From Streptomyces nigra (lineage in GTDB: Bacteria; Actinomycetota; Actinomycetes; Streptomycetales; Streptomycetaceae), in assembly GCF_003074055.1 (NCBI RefSeq), contig NZ_CP029043.1, forward strand, positions 4,518,501 to 4,582,500: a stretch of DNA of 64,000 nucleotides, in the 5' to 3' direction. Shown here piece by piece: positions 51,840 to 60,477 of this stretch (within the stretch, counting starts at the first letter, position 1; each line of letters begins with the position of its first letter). The notes beneath the pieces are model-generated. The model ran no database searches, was not told the origin of the DNA, and saw only the letters and a list, made by a program, of their open reading frames with translations. A program made the position numbers and the translations under genes.

Positions 51840-52491
51840 GGCCGACCTCCTTGTGGCACGCAGGAGACGGCTCCGGCCCCCGTGTGCCCTCGTGGGAAGT
51901 CGCGGCGGAGGCGGTCGGCGGGCGGGCAGCGGAAGGGAAGCGGGGTGAGCGAGGCGTGAGAGGTGCGCCGGCCCGTGCGGCCGTGCGGCGCCGATGACCT
52001 GAGGGGGCTTGCTGCCGGTGGGGCGACGAGCTCCCGCTTGTCGTGCCTTACCTGCCCTATGTGCCCTTCGTGCCACCGCCGACGTGTCGCATCACCACGG
52101 CGCGCCGTCCGGTGGCGCGGTGGTGCGACGACCTCGCTGCGGCTCCTTGTGCGCGGGATCCCGCGCGACGCGCGCACCGCTCATCGCCGCGGCGCGTGTG
52201 CCGCGATGAGTGGAACCTGCGCGGCGAACGTGTCCCACGTGTGATTTCCCCCTCGGTCAGCACCGCGAAACTGCCGGTTGCGGGATGCTGGAGATAACGT
52301 GCGTTCACTTCCGGGCGGTGTGGCCCGGGCGTCCGTGCGGTCGTCGCACGTCCGGCGCGGTGCGTGCCGGAACGGGTGACGGACAGTGCGATACGTGCAC
52401 CATGTATGACAAGTAGGCCGAGTGCGGCATACCTCATATGTGAGCGGTACTTGTCGGTACGGATGGATGTAGTCGCTTCATGGAGGCAGTG
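51840..52491. other. Intergenic region between lipase and icmB genes
   Basis: This is a 652-bp divergent region. Short frames exist but have no convincing codon pattern or ribosome site. A perfect 8-bp inverted repeat, GACAAGTA at 52408-52415 and TACTTGTC at 52448-52455 (32-bp spacing), lies just upstream of icmB. It may be an operator or a pair of half-sites. Confidence 0.5.
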
Positions 52492-52908
<417 letters not shown>

Positions 52909-52930
52909 TCGCCGGCGCGGGCCTTGAGGG

Positions 52931-52958
52931 GAGGCGTGCCCCGGTACCGGGGGGCCTC
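52931..52958 (+). terminator. icmB terminator
   Basis: GAGGC pairs with GCCTC around a CCCCGG/CCGGGG inner stem, 22 bp after the icmB stop. The remaining ~260 bp up to the convergent gene ending at 53217 is GC-rich with no gene seen. Confidence 0.6.
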
Positions 52959-53216
52959 GGCGGGGCAGGGATACCGCCGGTGGGGTGCAGGGGCGTGACT
53001 GGGGGACCGCCGGTGGGGCTGCGCCCCGGGTTGACGGTGTGAGTGCCCCCGGGGCAGCGTCCGGTTCCGGGCGCCCCCGGCCCGCAGCCCAGTTGCCCCG
53101 CGGGCGGGGTGATTCACGGGGATTTCCCGTGGCTCGGGCCCACGTCCCGTTTTGCGCGCCGGGCGCACCCGCGTCCCCTGGGCGTCGGATGTGCCCGGCG
53201 CCCGGCAGGTCACCGC

Positions 53217-54851
53217 TCACGTCCGGACGGCCTCCGACCCCTCCAGCTCGGCGATCATCGTGGCGCGCAGCCGTAGCGTCGTCACCAGCCGTTGGAAGGA
53301 TTCCGCCCAGTAGCCCGTCGCCCCCGGCGACGCGTCCTCCGGTTCGTCCGGTATCGCCAGGAGGCCGTCGAGGCGGCCGGCCTCGGACGGGTCGAGGCAG
53401 CGCTCCGCCAGCCCCATCACCCCGCTGAAACTCCACGGGTAACTCCCCGCGTCCCGCGCGATGTTGAGCGCGTCGACCACCGCACGTCCCAGCGGCCCGC
53501 CCCACGGCACCGCGCACACGCCCAGCAGCTGGAACGCCTCCGACAGTCCGTGCGTCGCGATGAACCCGGCGACCCACTCGGCCCGCTCACCGGTGTCCAG
53601 CGTGGCCAGGAGCTTGGCGCGCTCGGCCAGGGACACGGCCCCCGGACCGCCCGCCTCCGGAGCCGCCGGCGATCCGAGCAGCGCCCTCGCCCACTCGGCG
53701 TCCCGCTGCCGCACCGCCGCCCGGCACCAGGCCGCGTGCAGTTCGCCCTGCCAGTCGTCCGCCACCGGCAGGGTGACGATCTCCTCCGGTGTCCGTCCGC
53801 CGAGCCGCCCCGGCCACGTGCCCAGCCGTGCCGCCTCCACCAACTGACCGAACCACCACGACCGTTCACCCCGGCCCGGCGGAGCCTTGGCCACGACGCC
53901 GTCACGCTCCATGGCCGCGTCGCACTCGTGCGGCGCCTCCACGGTGAGCGTCGGCGCGTCCCCCGTGTGATCGACGGCCACGCACGCCCCGGCCCGGACC
54001 GCCATCCTGGCCGCGAGCGCCGAGCCCGGCAGCGCCGACAGCAACTCCGCCGCCGTCGCCCGGACGTTACGGCTGCGGTCGCCGAGCGCCTGCTCCAGGA
54101 ACGGCTCGTCCTCCGGGCCCAGCCCGGTGCGCAGCGAGTCCAGGAACATCAGCCGGTCCTCGGCCCGCTCCGTCCCCCACGTCGTGGCCAGCAGCTCTCG
54201 GGCGGCCGACGGCTCCCGCGCGCGGATCGCGGCGAGCAGGGCGACCCGCTCCGCGAAGAGCCCCTCCTGCCACAGCCGTTCCACCTGCGCCGGGTCTTCC
54301 AGCGGCGGCGCGGCGGCGCCTCCGCCGGGCGCCGTGCGCAGCGCGAACCGCCAGTCCGGGTTCAGCCGGGCCAGCCACATCGCGCGCGGGCCCGCGAAGG
54401 TCAGCGCCGCCGGCCGCAGATCCGTGCGCCCCCGGGCCGCGTCCAGCAGCGCGGGCAGCGCCTGCGGGGGAGGGGCGAAGCCGCGCTCGTTGGCCGCCGC
54501 CAGCCACTGCGGCAGCAGCTCCATCAGGTCCGGTGCCGAACCCCGACGGCCACTGCCCGTCCCCGGACGGTCCGCGAGCAGCAGCGCCAGCCTGCGGGCC
54601 GCCGCCGGAGGAAGCGCCGGTCGCGGTTCCTCGGGAGCGGGCTGCGGGCGCTCCGCCGCGCGCGCCGGACGCAGCCCGGCCCGTCGCCGTACGGTCTCGA
54701 CGGCCGCCAGGTCCAGCAGCGCGACCGGGGCCTCCTGGCCGGGCGGGCAGCCCGGGAGCGTGCGCCGGTCCGTGCCGAGCAGCGCCGTCGTGACGAGCTC
54801 CTCCCAGGCGCCCGGCGCCGGTGAGTCCACGGGAAGGGAAGGGCTGCTCAT
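53217..54851 (-). CDS. DUF5691 protein of the MoxR-VWA associated module
   Basis: The 544-residue protein starts at ATG 54851 (MSSPSLPVDSPAPGAWEELV). The opening WEELVTTALLGTDRRTL and the later helical-repeat-like stretches (PEDEPFLEQALGDRSRNVRATAAELLSAL cut across HEAT-type helices) match the DUF5691 family as I know it. The middle has a Trp-rich patch (RSWWFGQLVEAARLGTW). No catalytic motif is evident. It lies 97 bp downstream of the SWIM gene and is probably cotranscribed. The role is inferred only from context. Confidence 0.82.
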   Translation of the reverse strand: MSSPSLPVDSPAPGAWEELVTTALLGTDRRTLPGCPPGQEAPVALLDLAAVETVRRRAGLRPARAAERPQPAPEEPRPALPPAAARRLALLLADRPGTGSGRRGSAPDLMELLPQWLAAANERGFAPPPQALPALLDAARGRTDLRPAALTFAGPRAMWLARLNPDWRFALRTAPGGGAAAPPLEDPAQVERLWQEGLFAERVALLAAIRAREPSAARELLATTWGTERAEDRLMFLDSLRTGLGPEDEPFLEQALGDRSRNVRATAAELLSALPGSALAARMAVRAGACVAVDHTGDAPTLTVEAPHECDAAMERDGVVAKAPPGRGERSWWFGQLVEAARLGTWPGRLGGRTPEEIVTLPVADDWQGELHAAWCRAAVRQRDAEWARALLGSPAAPEAGGPGAVSLAERAKLLATLDTGERAEWVAGFIATHGLSEAFQLLGVCAVPWGGPLGRAVVDALNIARDAGSYPWSFSGVMGLAERCLDPSEAGRLDGLLAIPDEPEDASPGATGYWAESFQRLVTTLRLRATMIAELEGSEAVRT

Positions 54852-54948
54852 GTCGTTCGTCCCTCTCTGCCGTTGCCGTTGCCGTCGTGCCGTGGGTGCG
54901 ATGAGTACGGTGAGGGGCGCTCGCCTCGGGGCGGGCGTCGCTGGACGG

Positions 54949-56304
54949 TCACCACAGGCGCACCGCCTCTCCCGTCCCGTCCACCCAGGCCGTGAGCGGG
55001 GTGAAGCCGCGGTGCCCGCACTCGCCGAAGACCGTGACCGGTGTGCCGCCCGACAGCGCGACCAGCCGCCACAGCCCCGGCCGGGAGCGGGCGGCCGCCG
55101 TGAGCGGCAGCGCCGAGTCGGCTTCGGCGTCCGCGAGTTGCCAGCCGTCGCCGTCCTGGACGGGCACGACCCGGTCCAATGTGACCGGCACCGAGTCCAG
55201 CCAGGGATCGGCGCGCAGCGCCTCCCCGTACCGGGCGGCGGCCTGCGCCGTCGTCACCCCCGGAGGCCGGATCGCCGTCGGCGTGGGCGGTCCGAACTGT
55301 TCGCCCAGCGCCGCCCGTACCTGCCCGGCACCCCCGTACGCCGACACCTCCGCGTCGAGGGCGAGCCCCACCGGCAGGGTCAGCTCCGGGGCGCGGCCCG
55401 CCGCACCGAAGGAGAGGAGGAGAGCGGTACGGCCCGAGTCGGCGCCATGCAGCCAGATCCGGCGTGTCGTCAGCTTCACGTCCGCCACGTCGTACTGGGC
55501 GAGCACAAGCCAGCGGTCCCGCACCGGCGGACCATCCGCCGAGGACGGCAGGCCGACGCGCGAGCGGACCGTCTCCGCCAGCTCGGCCGGCAGCCGCTCA
55601 CGGCCCAGCCAGCCCTGGTCGAGGAGGTGCACCAGCGCGCACTCCTCCAGCAGCCGGACCGGCCAGCCGGGACCGGACGCCGGTATCGAACCCAGCTCCC
55701 GCACCCGCGCGGCCAGCCCGGGCGCCTGGGCGTCGACCATCCGGGCGGCCGTCTCCTCCCACAGCCCGTACCCCGCCTGCTCCGCACCGGCCAGCCCGCC
55801 GCGCAGCAGATCGGCGAGCCGCCGCTCCAGCTCCGTCGCCCCCGCGGTGACCCGCAGGGCCCGCCGCTCCGCCCTGCGCCTGGCCGCCTCCGGATCGGCC
55901 GCGGCCGCGGAAGAGCCGGCCCGGCCCGCCGCCCGCTTCTCCTGGGCCCGCTGCCGCCGGCCCGACAGCCACTGCTCCGCCCAGTCCGGCGCCTGCCCGT
56001 CCGGCACGGCCCCGTCCCCGCCCGCCCAGAGCAGCAGCAGCCCGAGCGCGTGCTTGCACGGGAACTTACGGCTGGGACAACTGCACTTGTACGCGGGCCC
56101 GGACGCGTCCGCGAGATCGATGACCGTCTGATACGGCTTGCTGCCACTGCCCTTGCACAGTCCCCACACCGTCCCCTCGTCGGAACTCCCCGCCTCGGAC
56201 CACGGCCCCGCCGCCCCGAGTTTGCTTCCCGCTTTGCGTGATGCGGCGTCAGGTGCCAGTGCCAGCACCTGGTCCGCGGTCCAGCGCACCCCCTGCTGAG
56301 TCAT
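54949..56304 (-). CDS. SWIM zinc-finger protein
   Basis: The 451-residue protein starts at ATG 56304 (MTQQGVRWTADQVLALAPD). Near residue 75 is a SWIM zinc finger with ligands in YKCSCPSRKFPCKHALGL (CxC...CxH). The rest is a long helical region and a beta-rich C terminus with no enzyme motif. SWIM domains bind DNA or protein. It is the first gene of the leftward arm of the module, and its start is 21 bp from one copy of the mirrored TTGTCAGTGG site. Confidence 0.9.
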   Translation of the reverse strand: MTQQGVRWTADQVLALAPDAASRKAGSKLGAAGPWSEAGSSDEGTVWGLCKGSGSKPYQTVIDLADASGPAYKCSCPSRKFPCKHALGLLLLWAGGDGAVPDGQAPDWAEQWLSGRRQRAQEKRAAGRAGSSAAAADPEAARRRAERRALRVTAGATELERRLADLLRGGLAGAEQAGYGLWEETAARMVDAQAPGLAARVRELGSIPASGPGWPVRLLEECALVHLLDQGWLGRERLPAELAETVRSRVGLPSSADGPPVRDRWLVLAQYDVADVKLTTRRIWLHGADSGRTALLLSFGAAGRAPELTLPVGLALDAEVSAYGGAGQVRAALGEQFGPPTPTAIRPPGVTTAQAAARYGEALRADPWLDSVPVTLDRVVPVQDGDGWQLADAEADSALPLTAAARSRPGLWRLVALSGGTPVTVFGECGHRGFTPLTAWVDGTGEAVRLW

Positions 56305-56324
56305 GTCTCCGAAGGTAGATCCCG

Positions 56325-56393
56325 CCACTGACAATCGGTCCGGCGCAGCGGTCGGCGGCGGTGTCTCCGCAGGTCACGACGCGTTGTCAGTGG
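56325..56393. promoter_or_regulatory. Mirrored TTGTCAGTGG sites in the divergent promoter region
   Basis: CCACTGACAA at 56325-56334 and its exact complement TTGTCAGTGG at 56384-56393 face outward toward the SWIM and MoxR genes. Each begins with TTGTCA, close to a -35 hexamer. They may be paired promoter elements or binding sites for one regulator that sets both arms. Confidence 0.6.
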
Positions 56394-56449
56394 GGTGGTG
56401 CAGGGTTGGACCCAGATCCGAACCGGCTGAGCTGGAGGGGGACTTTGCC

Positions 56450-57580
56450 ATGACTGTGTCCGTTGAGCCGACGTCCGTCGAGGCGGGGGAGACGGAGGCG
56501 GCCCAGGCGTTGCGACCGCACGCCGAGGACGCCTTCGCCCATGAACTGACCGCGCTGGCCGCGCAGGACGACCGGCCGCGCCCGGCCCGCTGGAAGCTGT
56601 CGCCGTGGGCCGTGGCCACCTATCTGCTCGGGGGCACCCTCCCGGACGGCACGGTGATCACTCCGAAGTACGTGGGCCCGCGCCGCATCGTCGAGGTCGC
56701 CGTCACCACGCTCGCCACGGACCGCGCCCTGCTCCTGCTCGGCGTGCCCGGCACCGCGAAGACCTGGGTCTCCGAGCACCTGGCCGCGGCGGTCAGCGGC
56801 GACTCGACGCTGCTGGTGCAGGGCACGGCCGGCACCCCCGAGGAGGCCATCCGCTACGGGTGGAACTACGCGCAGCTGCTCGCGCACGGCCCCAGCCGGG
56901 ACGCCCTGGTCCCCAGCCCGGTCATGCGGGCCATGGCGGAGGGCATGACGGCGCGGGTCGAGGAGCTGACCCGTATCCCGGCGGACGTGCAGGACACGCT
57001 GATCACGATCCTGTCGGAGAAGACGCTGCCCATACCGGAGCTGGGGCAGGAGGTGCAGGCCGTGCGCGGCTTCAACCTCATCGCCACCGCCAACGACCGG
57101 GACCGCGGGGTCAACGACCTGTCGAGCGCGCTGCGCCGCCGGTTCAACACGGTCGTGCTGCCGCTGCCGGAGAGCGCCGACGCGGAGGTGGAGATCGTCT
57201 CCCGCCGTGTCGACCAGATCGGGCGCTCCCTCGACCTGCCGACGGCACCCGACGGCATCGACGAGATCCGCCGCGTGGTCACCGTGTTCCGGGAGCTGCG
57301 CGACGGGGTCACGGCCGACGGCCGGACGAAGCTGAAGTCGCCGAGCGGCACGCTCTCGACGGCCGAGGCGATCTCCGTGGTCACCAACGGCCTGGCTCTG
57401 GCCGCCCACTTCGGCGACGGGGTGCTGCGGCCGGGAGACGTCGCCGCGGGCATCCTCGGCGCCGTCGTCCGGGACCCGGCCGCCGACCGCGTCATCTGGC
57501 AGGAGTACCTGGAGGCGGTCGTCCGGGAGCGGGACGGCTGGACCGACTTCTACCGCGCCTGCCGGGAGGTGAGTGCGTGA
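56450..57580 (+). CDS. MoxR-type AAA+ ATPase
   Basis: The 376-residue ATPase starts at ATG 56450 behind GGAGGGG. The Walker A motif is GVPGTAKTW (~residue 101). The expected Walker B region reads MTARVEELTRIPADVQD, so a Glu stands where Asp is usual. Sensor and arginine-finger stretches follow (NLIATANDRDRGVNDLSSALRRRF). MoxR ATPases act as chaperones together with VWA-domain partners, and one is encoded downstream. It starts the rightward arm of the module; its stop overlaps a GTG (GTGA at 57577). Confidence 0.92.
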   Translation: MTVSVEPTSVEAGETEAAQALRPHAEDAFAHELTALAAQDDRPRPARWKLSPWAVATYLLGGTLPDGTVITPKYVGPRRIVEVAVTTLATDRALLLLGVPGTAKTWVSEHLAAAVSGDSTLLVQGTAGTPEEAIRYGWNYAQLLAHGPSRDALVPSPVMRAMAEGMTARVEELTRIPADVQDTLITILSEKTLPIPELGQEVQAVRGFNLIATANDRDRGVNDLSSALRRRFNTVVLPLPESADAEVEIVSRRVDQIGRSLDLPTAPDGIDEIRRVVTVFRELRDGVTADGRTKLKSPSGTLSTAEAISVVTNGLALAAHFGDGVLRPGDVAAGILGAVVRDPAADRVIWQEYLEAVVRERDGWTDFYRACREVSA

Positions 57581-57741
57581 GCGACGACCTCGGATGGGGT
57601 CGCCCCGGCGGGGGGTCGAAACCGGCCGGTGGATCGAAGCCGGGCGGAGCGTCCGGCCGGCCGAGACGCGACGGCCGCCGGACGCGGTCCGGACATGCGG
57701 TGCGCGGGGGAGTGACGCCGCGAGCGACACAGGTGGGGTGA
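57577..57741 (+). CDS. Short ORF bridging MoxR and DUF5682 genes (1)
   Basis: This 54-codon frame opens at GTG 57577, overlapping the MoxR stop as GTGA, and closes at TGA 57739-57741, where the next short frame opens. The product is Gly/Arg/Ser-rich (GGGSKPAGGSKPGGASGRP) with no recognisable fold. It may act only to pass ribosomes along the mRNA, or be a decayed gene. Confidence 0.35.
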   Translation: MSDDLGWGRPGGGSKPAGGSKPGGASGRPRRDGRRTRSGHAVRGGVTPRATQVG

Positions 57742-57830
57742 GCACCCACGGCGACGGCGGGGTGCGGCGTGAACGAGGTCGCGCGGCCCGGATGGGGGCG
57801 AGGGTACGGCGTGAACGAGGGGCGACGTGA
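57738..57830 (+). CDS. Short ORF bridging MoxR and DUF5682 genes (2)
   Basis: This 30-codon frame opens at GTG 57738 in a GTGA overlap with the previous short frame and stops at TGA 57828-57830 in a GTGA overlap with the DUF5682 start. The product is Arg/Gly-rich. Its existence rests on the unbroken chain of overlaps only. Confidence 0.3.
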   Translation: MSTHGDGGVRRERGRAARMGARVRRERGAT

Positions 57831-60319
57831 ACGGGGGACGGACGGTGGCGCGGAGTGAGGGGGCCGAAGTGACAGGTGTTGAGAGGTCCGTGGGGGAAGG
57901 TGCGGGGACGAGCTCCGGAGCACGGGACACGGGCCCGGCCGGGCAGGACGCCGCGGCTGCCTCCATGGCCCGGCCTGCCGGGCCGTTGCTGCTCGGCGTA
58001 CGGCATCACGGGCCGGGATCGGCGCGGGCGGTCCGCGCGGCGCTGGACGCGGCCCGGCCGCGCACCGTGCTGATCGAGGGGCCGCCCGAGGCCGATGCGC
58101 TGGTTCCGCTCGCCGGGGACGAGGGCATGCGGCCGCCGGTCGCCCTCCTCGCCCACGCCGTGGACGAGCCCGGCCGCTCGGCGTTCTGGCCGCTCGCCGA
58201 GTTCTCCCCGGAGTGGGTGGCCCTCCGCTGGGCGCTGGAGCACCGGGTCCCTGCCCGCTTCATCGACCTGCCGGCCACGCACACTCTGGCGTGGGGCCGG
58301 GACGGCGACCAGCGGCCCGAGTCCACCGCCGAGCCGGAGGACCCGCAGGAGGCCCCGGCCGACGTCCGGGTCGACCCGCTGGCCGTGCTCGCCGAGACCG
58401 CCGGTTACGACGATCCCGAGCGTTGGTGGGAGGACGTCGTCGAGCACCGGGGGACGGCCGGAGGGGACGCGTTCGCGCCCTTCCTGGGGCTGGAGGAGGC
58501 CATGTCCGCCCTGCGGGAGGTGTACGGCAGCGGCGGGCACGATCGGGACCTGGTGCGCGAGGCCCATATGCGCCTCCAGATGCGCGCCGCCCAGCGGGAG
58601 TTCGGGGACGACGTCGCCGTCGTGTGCGGGGCGTGGCATGTGCCCGCCCTGCGGCAGAAGAGCACGGTCACCGCCGACAAGGCGCTGCTGAAGGGGCTGC
58701 CCAAGGTCAAGGCCGAGATGACCTGGGTGCCGTGGACGCACCGCCGGCTGGCCCGCGCGAGCGGCTACGGAGCGGGCATCGACTCACCGGGGTGGTACGG
58801 GCATCTGTTCGGTGCGCCCGACCGGCCCGTGGAGCGCTGGATGACGAAGGTCGCCGGACTGCTGCGGGACGAGGACCGCATCGTCTCCTCGGCCCATGTC
58901 ATCGAGGCGGTCCGGCTCGCGGAGACGCTGGCGGTGGTGCGCGGCCGCCCACTGCCGGGCCTGAGCGAGACCACCGACGCGATCCGGGCGGTGATGTGCG
59001 AGGGCTCGGACGTCCCCCTGGAGCTGGTGCGGGACCGGCTGATCGTCGGGGATGTGCTGGGGGAGGTGCCGGAGTCGGCGCCGGCCGTGCCGTTGCAGCG
59101 CGATCTCGACCGGATCCAGCGCCGTCTGCGGCTCAGGCCGGAGGCGCTGGAGCGGGAGCTGGAGCTGGACCTGCGCAAGGAGAACGACGCCGAGCGCAGC
59201 AGGCTGCTGCACCGGCTGCGGCTGCTCGGCGTGGCCTGGGGCGAACCGGTCGCGTCGCGGGGGAGCACCGGGACGTTCCGGGAGACCTGGCGGCTGCGGT
59301 GGGAGCCCGAGCTGGCGGTGCGGGTCGCCGAGGCCGGCGTGTGGGGGACCACCGTGCTCATGGCGGCCACCGCGAAGGCCGAGGCCGACGCCGTCGCCGC
59401 GCCGGGGCTCGCCGATGTGACGGCGCTGGCCGAGCGCTGCCTGCTGGCCGAACTGCCGGACGCGCTGCCCGTGGTGATGGGCGTCCTGGCCGACCGGGCG
59501 GCACTCGACGCGGACGTCGGTCACCTCGCCCAGGCCCTGCCGGCGCTGGTGCGCTCCCTGCGGTACGGCGATGTGCGCGGCACCGACACCGGCGCGCTGG
59601 CGGAGGTGGCCGCCGGACTCGCCGAGCGCGTCTTCGTCGGTCTGCCCCCGGCCTGCGTCGGCCTCGACACGGACGCGGCGGACGAGATGCGGCGCCATGT
59701 CGACGCGGTGCACGGAGCGCTGGGGCTGCTCGGGGACGCGGAGACCGGGATGCGGCGCCGCTGGCACAAGGTGCTGCGGGTGCTGTCCGGCCGGGACACC
59801 GTGCCCGGCGTCATCAGGGGGCGCGCGGTGCGGCTGCTCCTGGACGACGGGGAGCTGCGGCAGGAGGACGCCGCGCGGCTGATGGGGCTGGCGTTGTCGC
59901 CGGGGACACCGCCGGCGGACGCGGCGGCGTGGATCGAGGGCTTCGTCGGCGGGGGCTCCGGCGGCGGGATGCTGCTCGTGCACGACGAGCGGCTGCTCGG
60001 CCTGGTCGACACCTGGCTGACGGGGGTGCCGGCGGAGGCGTTCACCGATGTGCTGCCGCTGCTGCGGCGCACCTTCTCGGCGTACGAGCCGGGCGTGCGG
60101 CGGACGTTGGGGGAGCTGGTCCGGCGCGGGCCGGGCGAACGGCAGGGCGTGGGGACCGCTGGTGGCGGCATACCCGGCTTCGCCGACGAGCTGGACATCG
60201 AGCGGGCGGACGCGGTGATGCCGGTCGTACGCCTGCTGCTGGGACTGGACGGGACGGAGGACGGGGCCGCCGGGCGCGGCAGCCCCGCCGCCGACGACCT
60301 CGTGGGGGCGACGGGATGA
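57827..60319 (+). CDS. DUF5682 protein of the MoxR-VWA module
   Basis: The 830-residue protein is read from GTG 57827 (MNGGRTVARSEGAEV) with GAGGGG upstream; ATG 57965 (MARPAGPLLLGVRHHGPGS) is the conserved family opening and a possible start. The GVRHHGPGSARAV motif, TVLIEGPPEAD and CGAWHVPALRQK suggest a TraB/ChaN-like hydrolase-type core in the first third. The rest is helical with no known motif. I assign it to DUF5682, usually found between MoxR and VWA genes. Its stop overlaps an ATG (ATGA at 60316). Confidence 0.85.
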   Translation: MNGGRTVARSEGAEVTGVERSVGEGAGTSSGARDTGPAGQDAAAASMARPAGPLLLGVRHHGPGSARAVRAALDAARPRTVLIEGPPEADALVPLAGDEGMRPPVALLAHAVDEPGRSAFWPLAEFSPEWVALRWALEHRVPARFIDLPATHTLAWGRDGDQRPESTAEPEDPQEAPADVRVDPLAVLAETAGYDDPERWWEDVVEHRGTAGGDAFAPFLGLEEAMSALREVYGSGGHDRDLVREAHMRLQMRAAQREFGDDVAVVCGAWHVPALRQKSTVTADKALLKGLPKVKAEMTWVPWTHRRLARASGYGAGIDSPGWYGHLFGAPDRPVERWMTKVAGLLRDEDRIVSSAHVIEAVRLAETLAVVRGRPLPGLSETTDAIRAVMCEGSDVPLELVRDRLIVGDVLGEVPESAPAVPLQRDLDRIQRRLRLRPEALERELELDLRKENDAERSRLLHRLRLLGVAWGEPVASRGSTGTFRETWRLRWEPELAVRVAEAGVWGTTVLMAATAKAEADAVAAPGLADVTALAERCLLAELPDALPVVMGVLADRAALDADVGHLAQALPALVRSLRYGDVRGTDTGALAEVAAGLAERVFVGLPPACVGLDTDAADEMRRHVDAVHGALGLLGDAETGMRRRWHKVLRVLSGRDTVPGVIRGRAVRLLLDDGELRQEDAARLMGLALSPGTPPADAAAWIEGFVGGGSGGGMLLVHDERLLGLVDTWLTGVPAEAFTDVLPLLRRTFSAYEPGVRRTLGELVRRGPGERQGVGTAGGGIPGFADELDIERADAVMPVVRLLLGLDGTEDGAAGRGSPAADDLVGATG

Positions 60320-60477
60320 GGACCGAGGGACTACTGGAGCGCCGGGAGCACACCGGCGCCGGGACGACGGGTGCCGCACGGCACCCGGGCCGCGCTCAGA
60401 CCACGGCGAGGGCGACGACGCCCCGGGCCGTGCTGGTGATGCCGCTGTGGGAACGGTGCCGAAGGGGGTCGTGCTGA
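60316..60477 (+). CDS. Short ORF bridging DUF5682 and VWA genes
   Basis: This 53-codon frame begins in an ATGA overlap with the DUF5682 stop and ends in a TGATG overlap with the VWA ATG at 60477. It is Arg/Thr/Ala-rich and matches no family I know. Like the two short frames before DUF5682, it may serve translational coupling rather than encode a functional protein. Confidence 0.35.
   Translation: MRTEGLLERREHTGAGTTGAARHPGRAQTTARATTPRAVLVMPLWERCRRGSC

Noticed and set aside
52210..52416. 68-codon plus-strand frame with several Cys (RRTCPTCDFPLGQH) upstream of icmB
   Set aside because: The Cys pattern hints at a zinc ribbon, but there is no ribosome site, the rest is Arg/Gly-biased and it sits in the promoter region; I could not support it.
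57738..57830. Repeated GGCGTGAACGAGG segments before DUF5682 as a mobile-element footprint
   Set aside because: Only two short imperfect copies in GC-rich DNA and no target duplication; better explained as part of the overlapping short frames.
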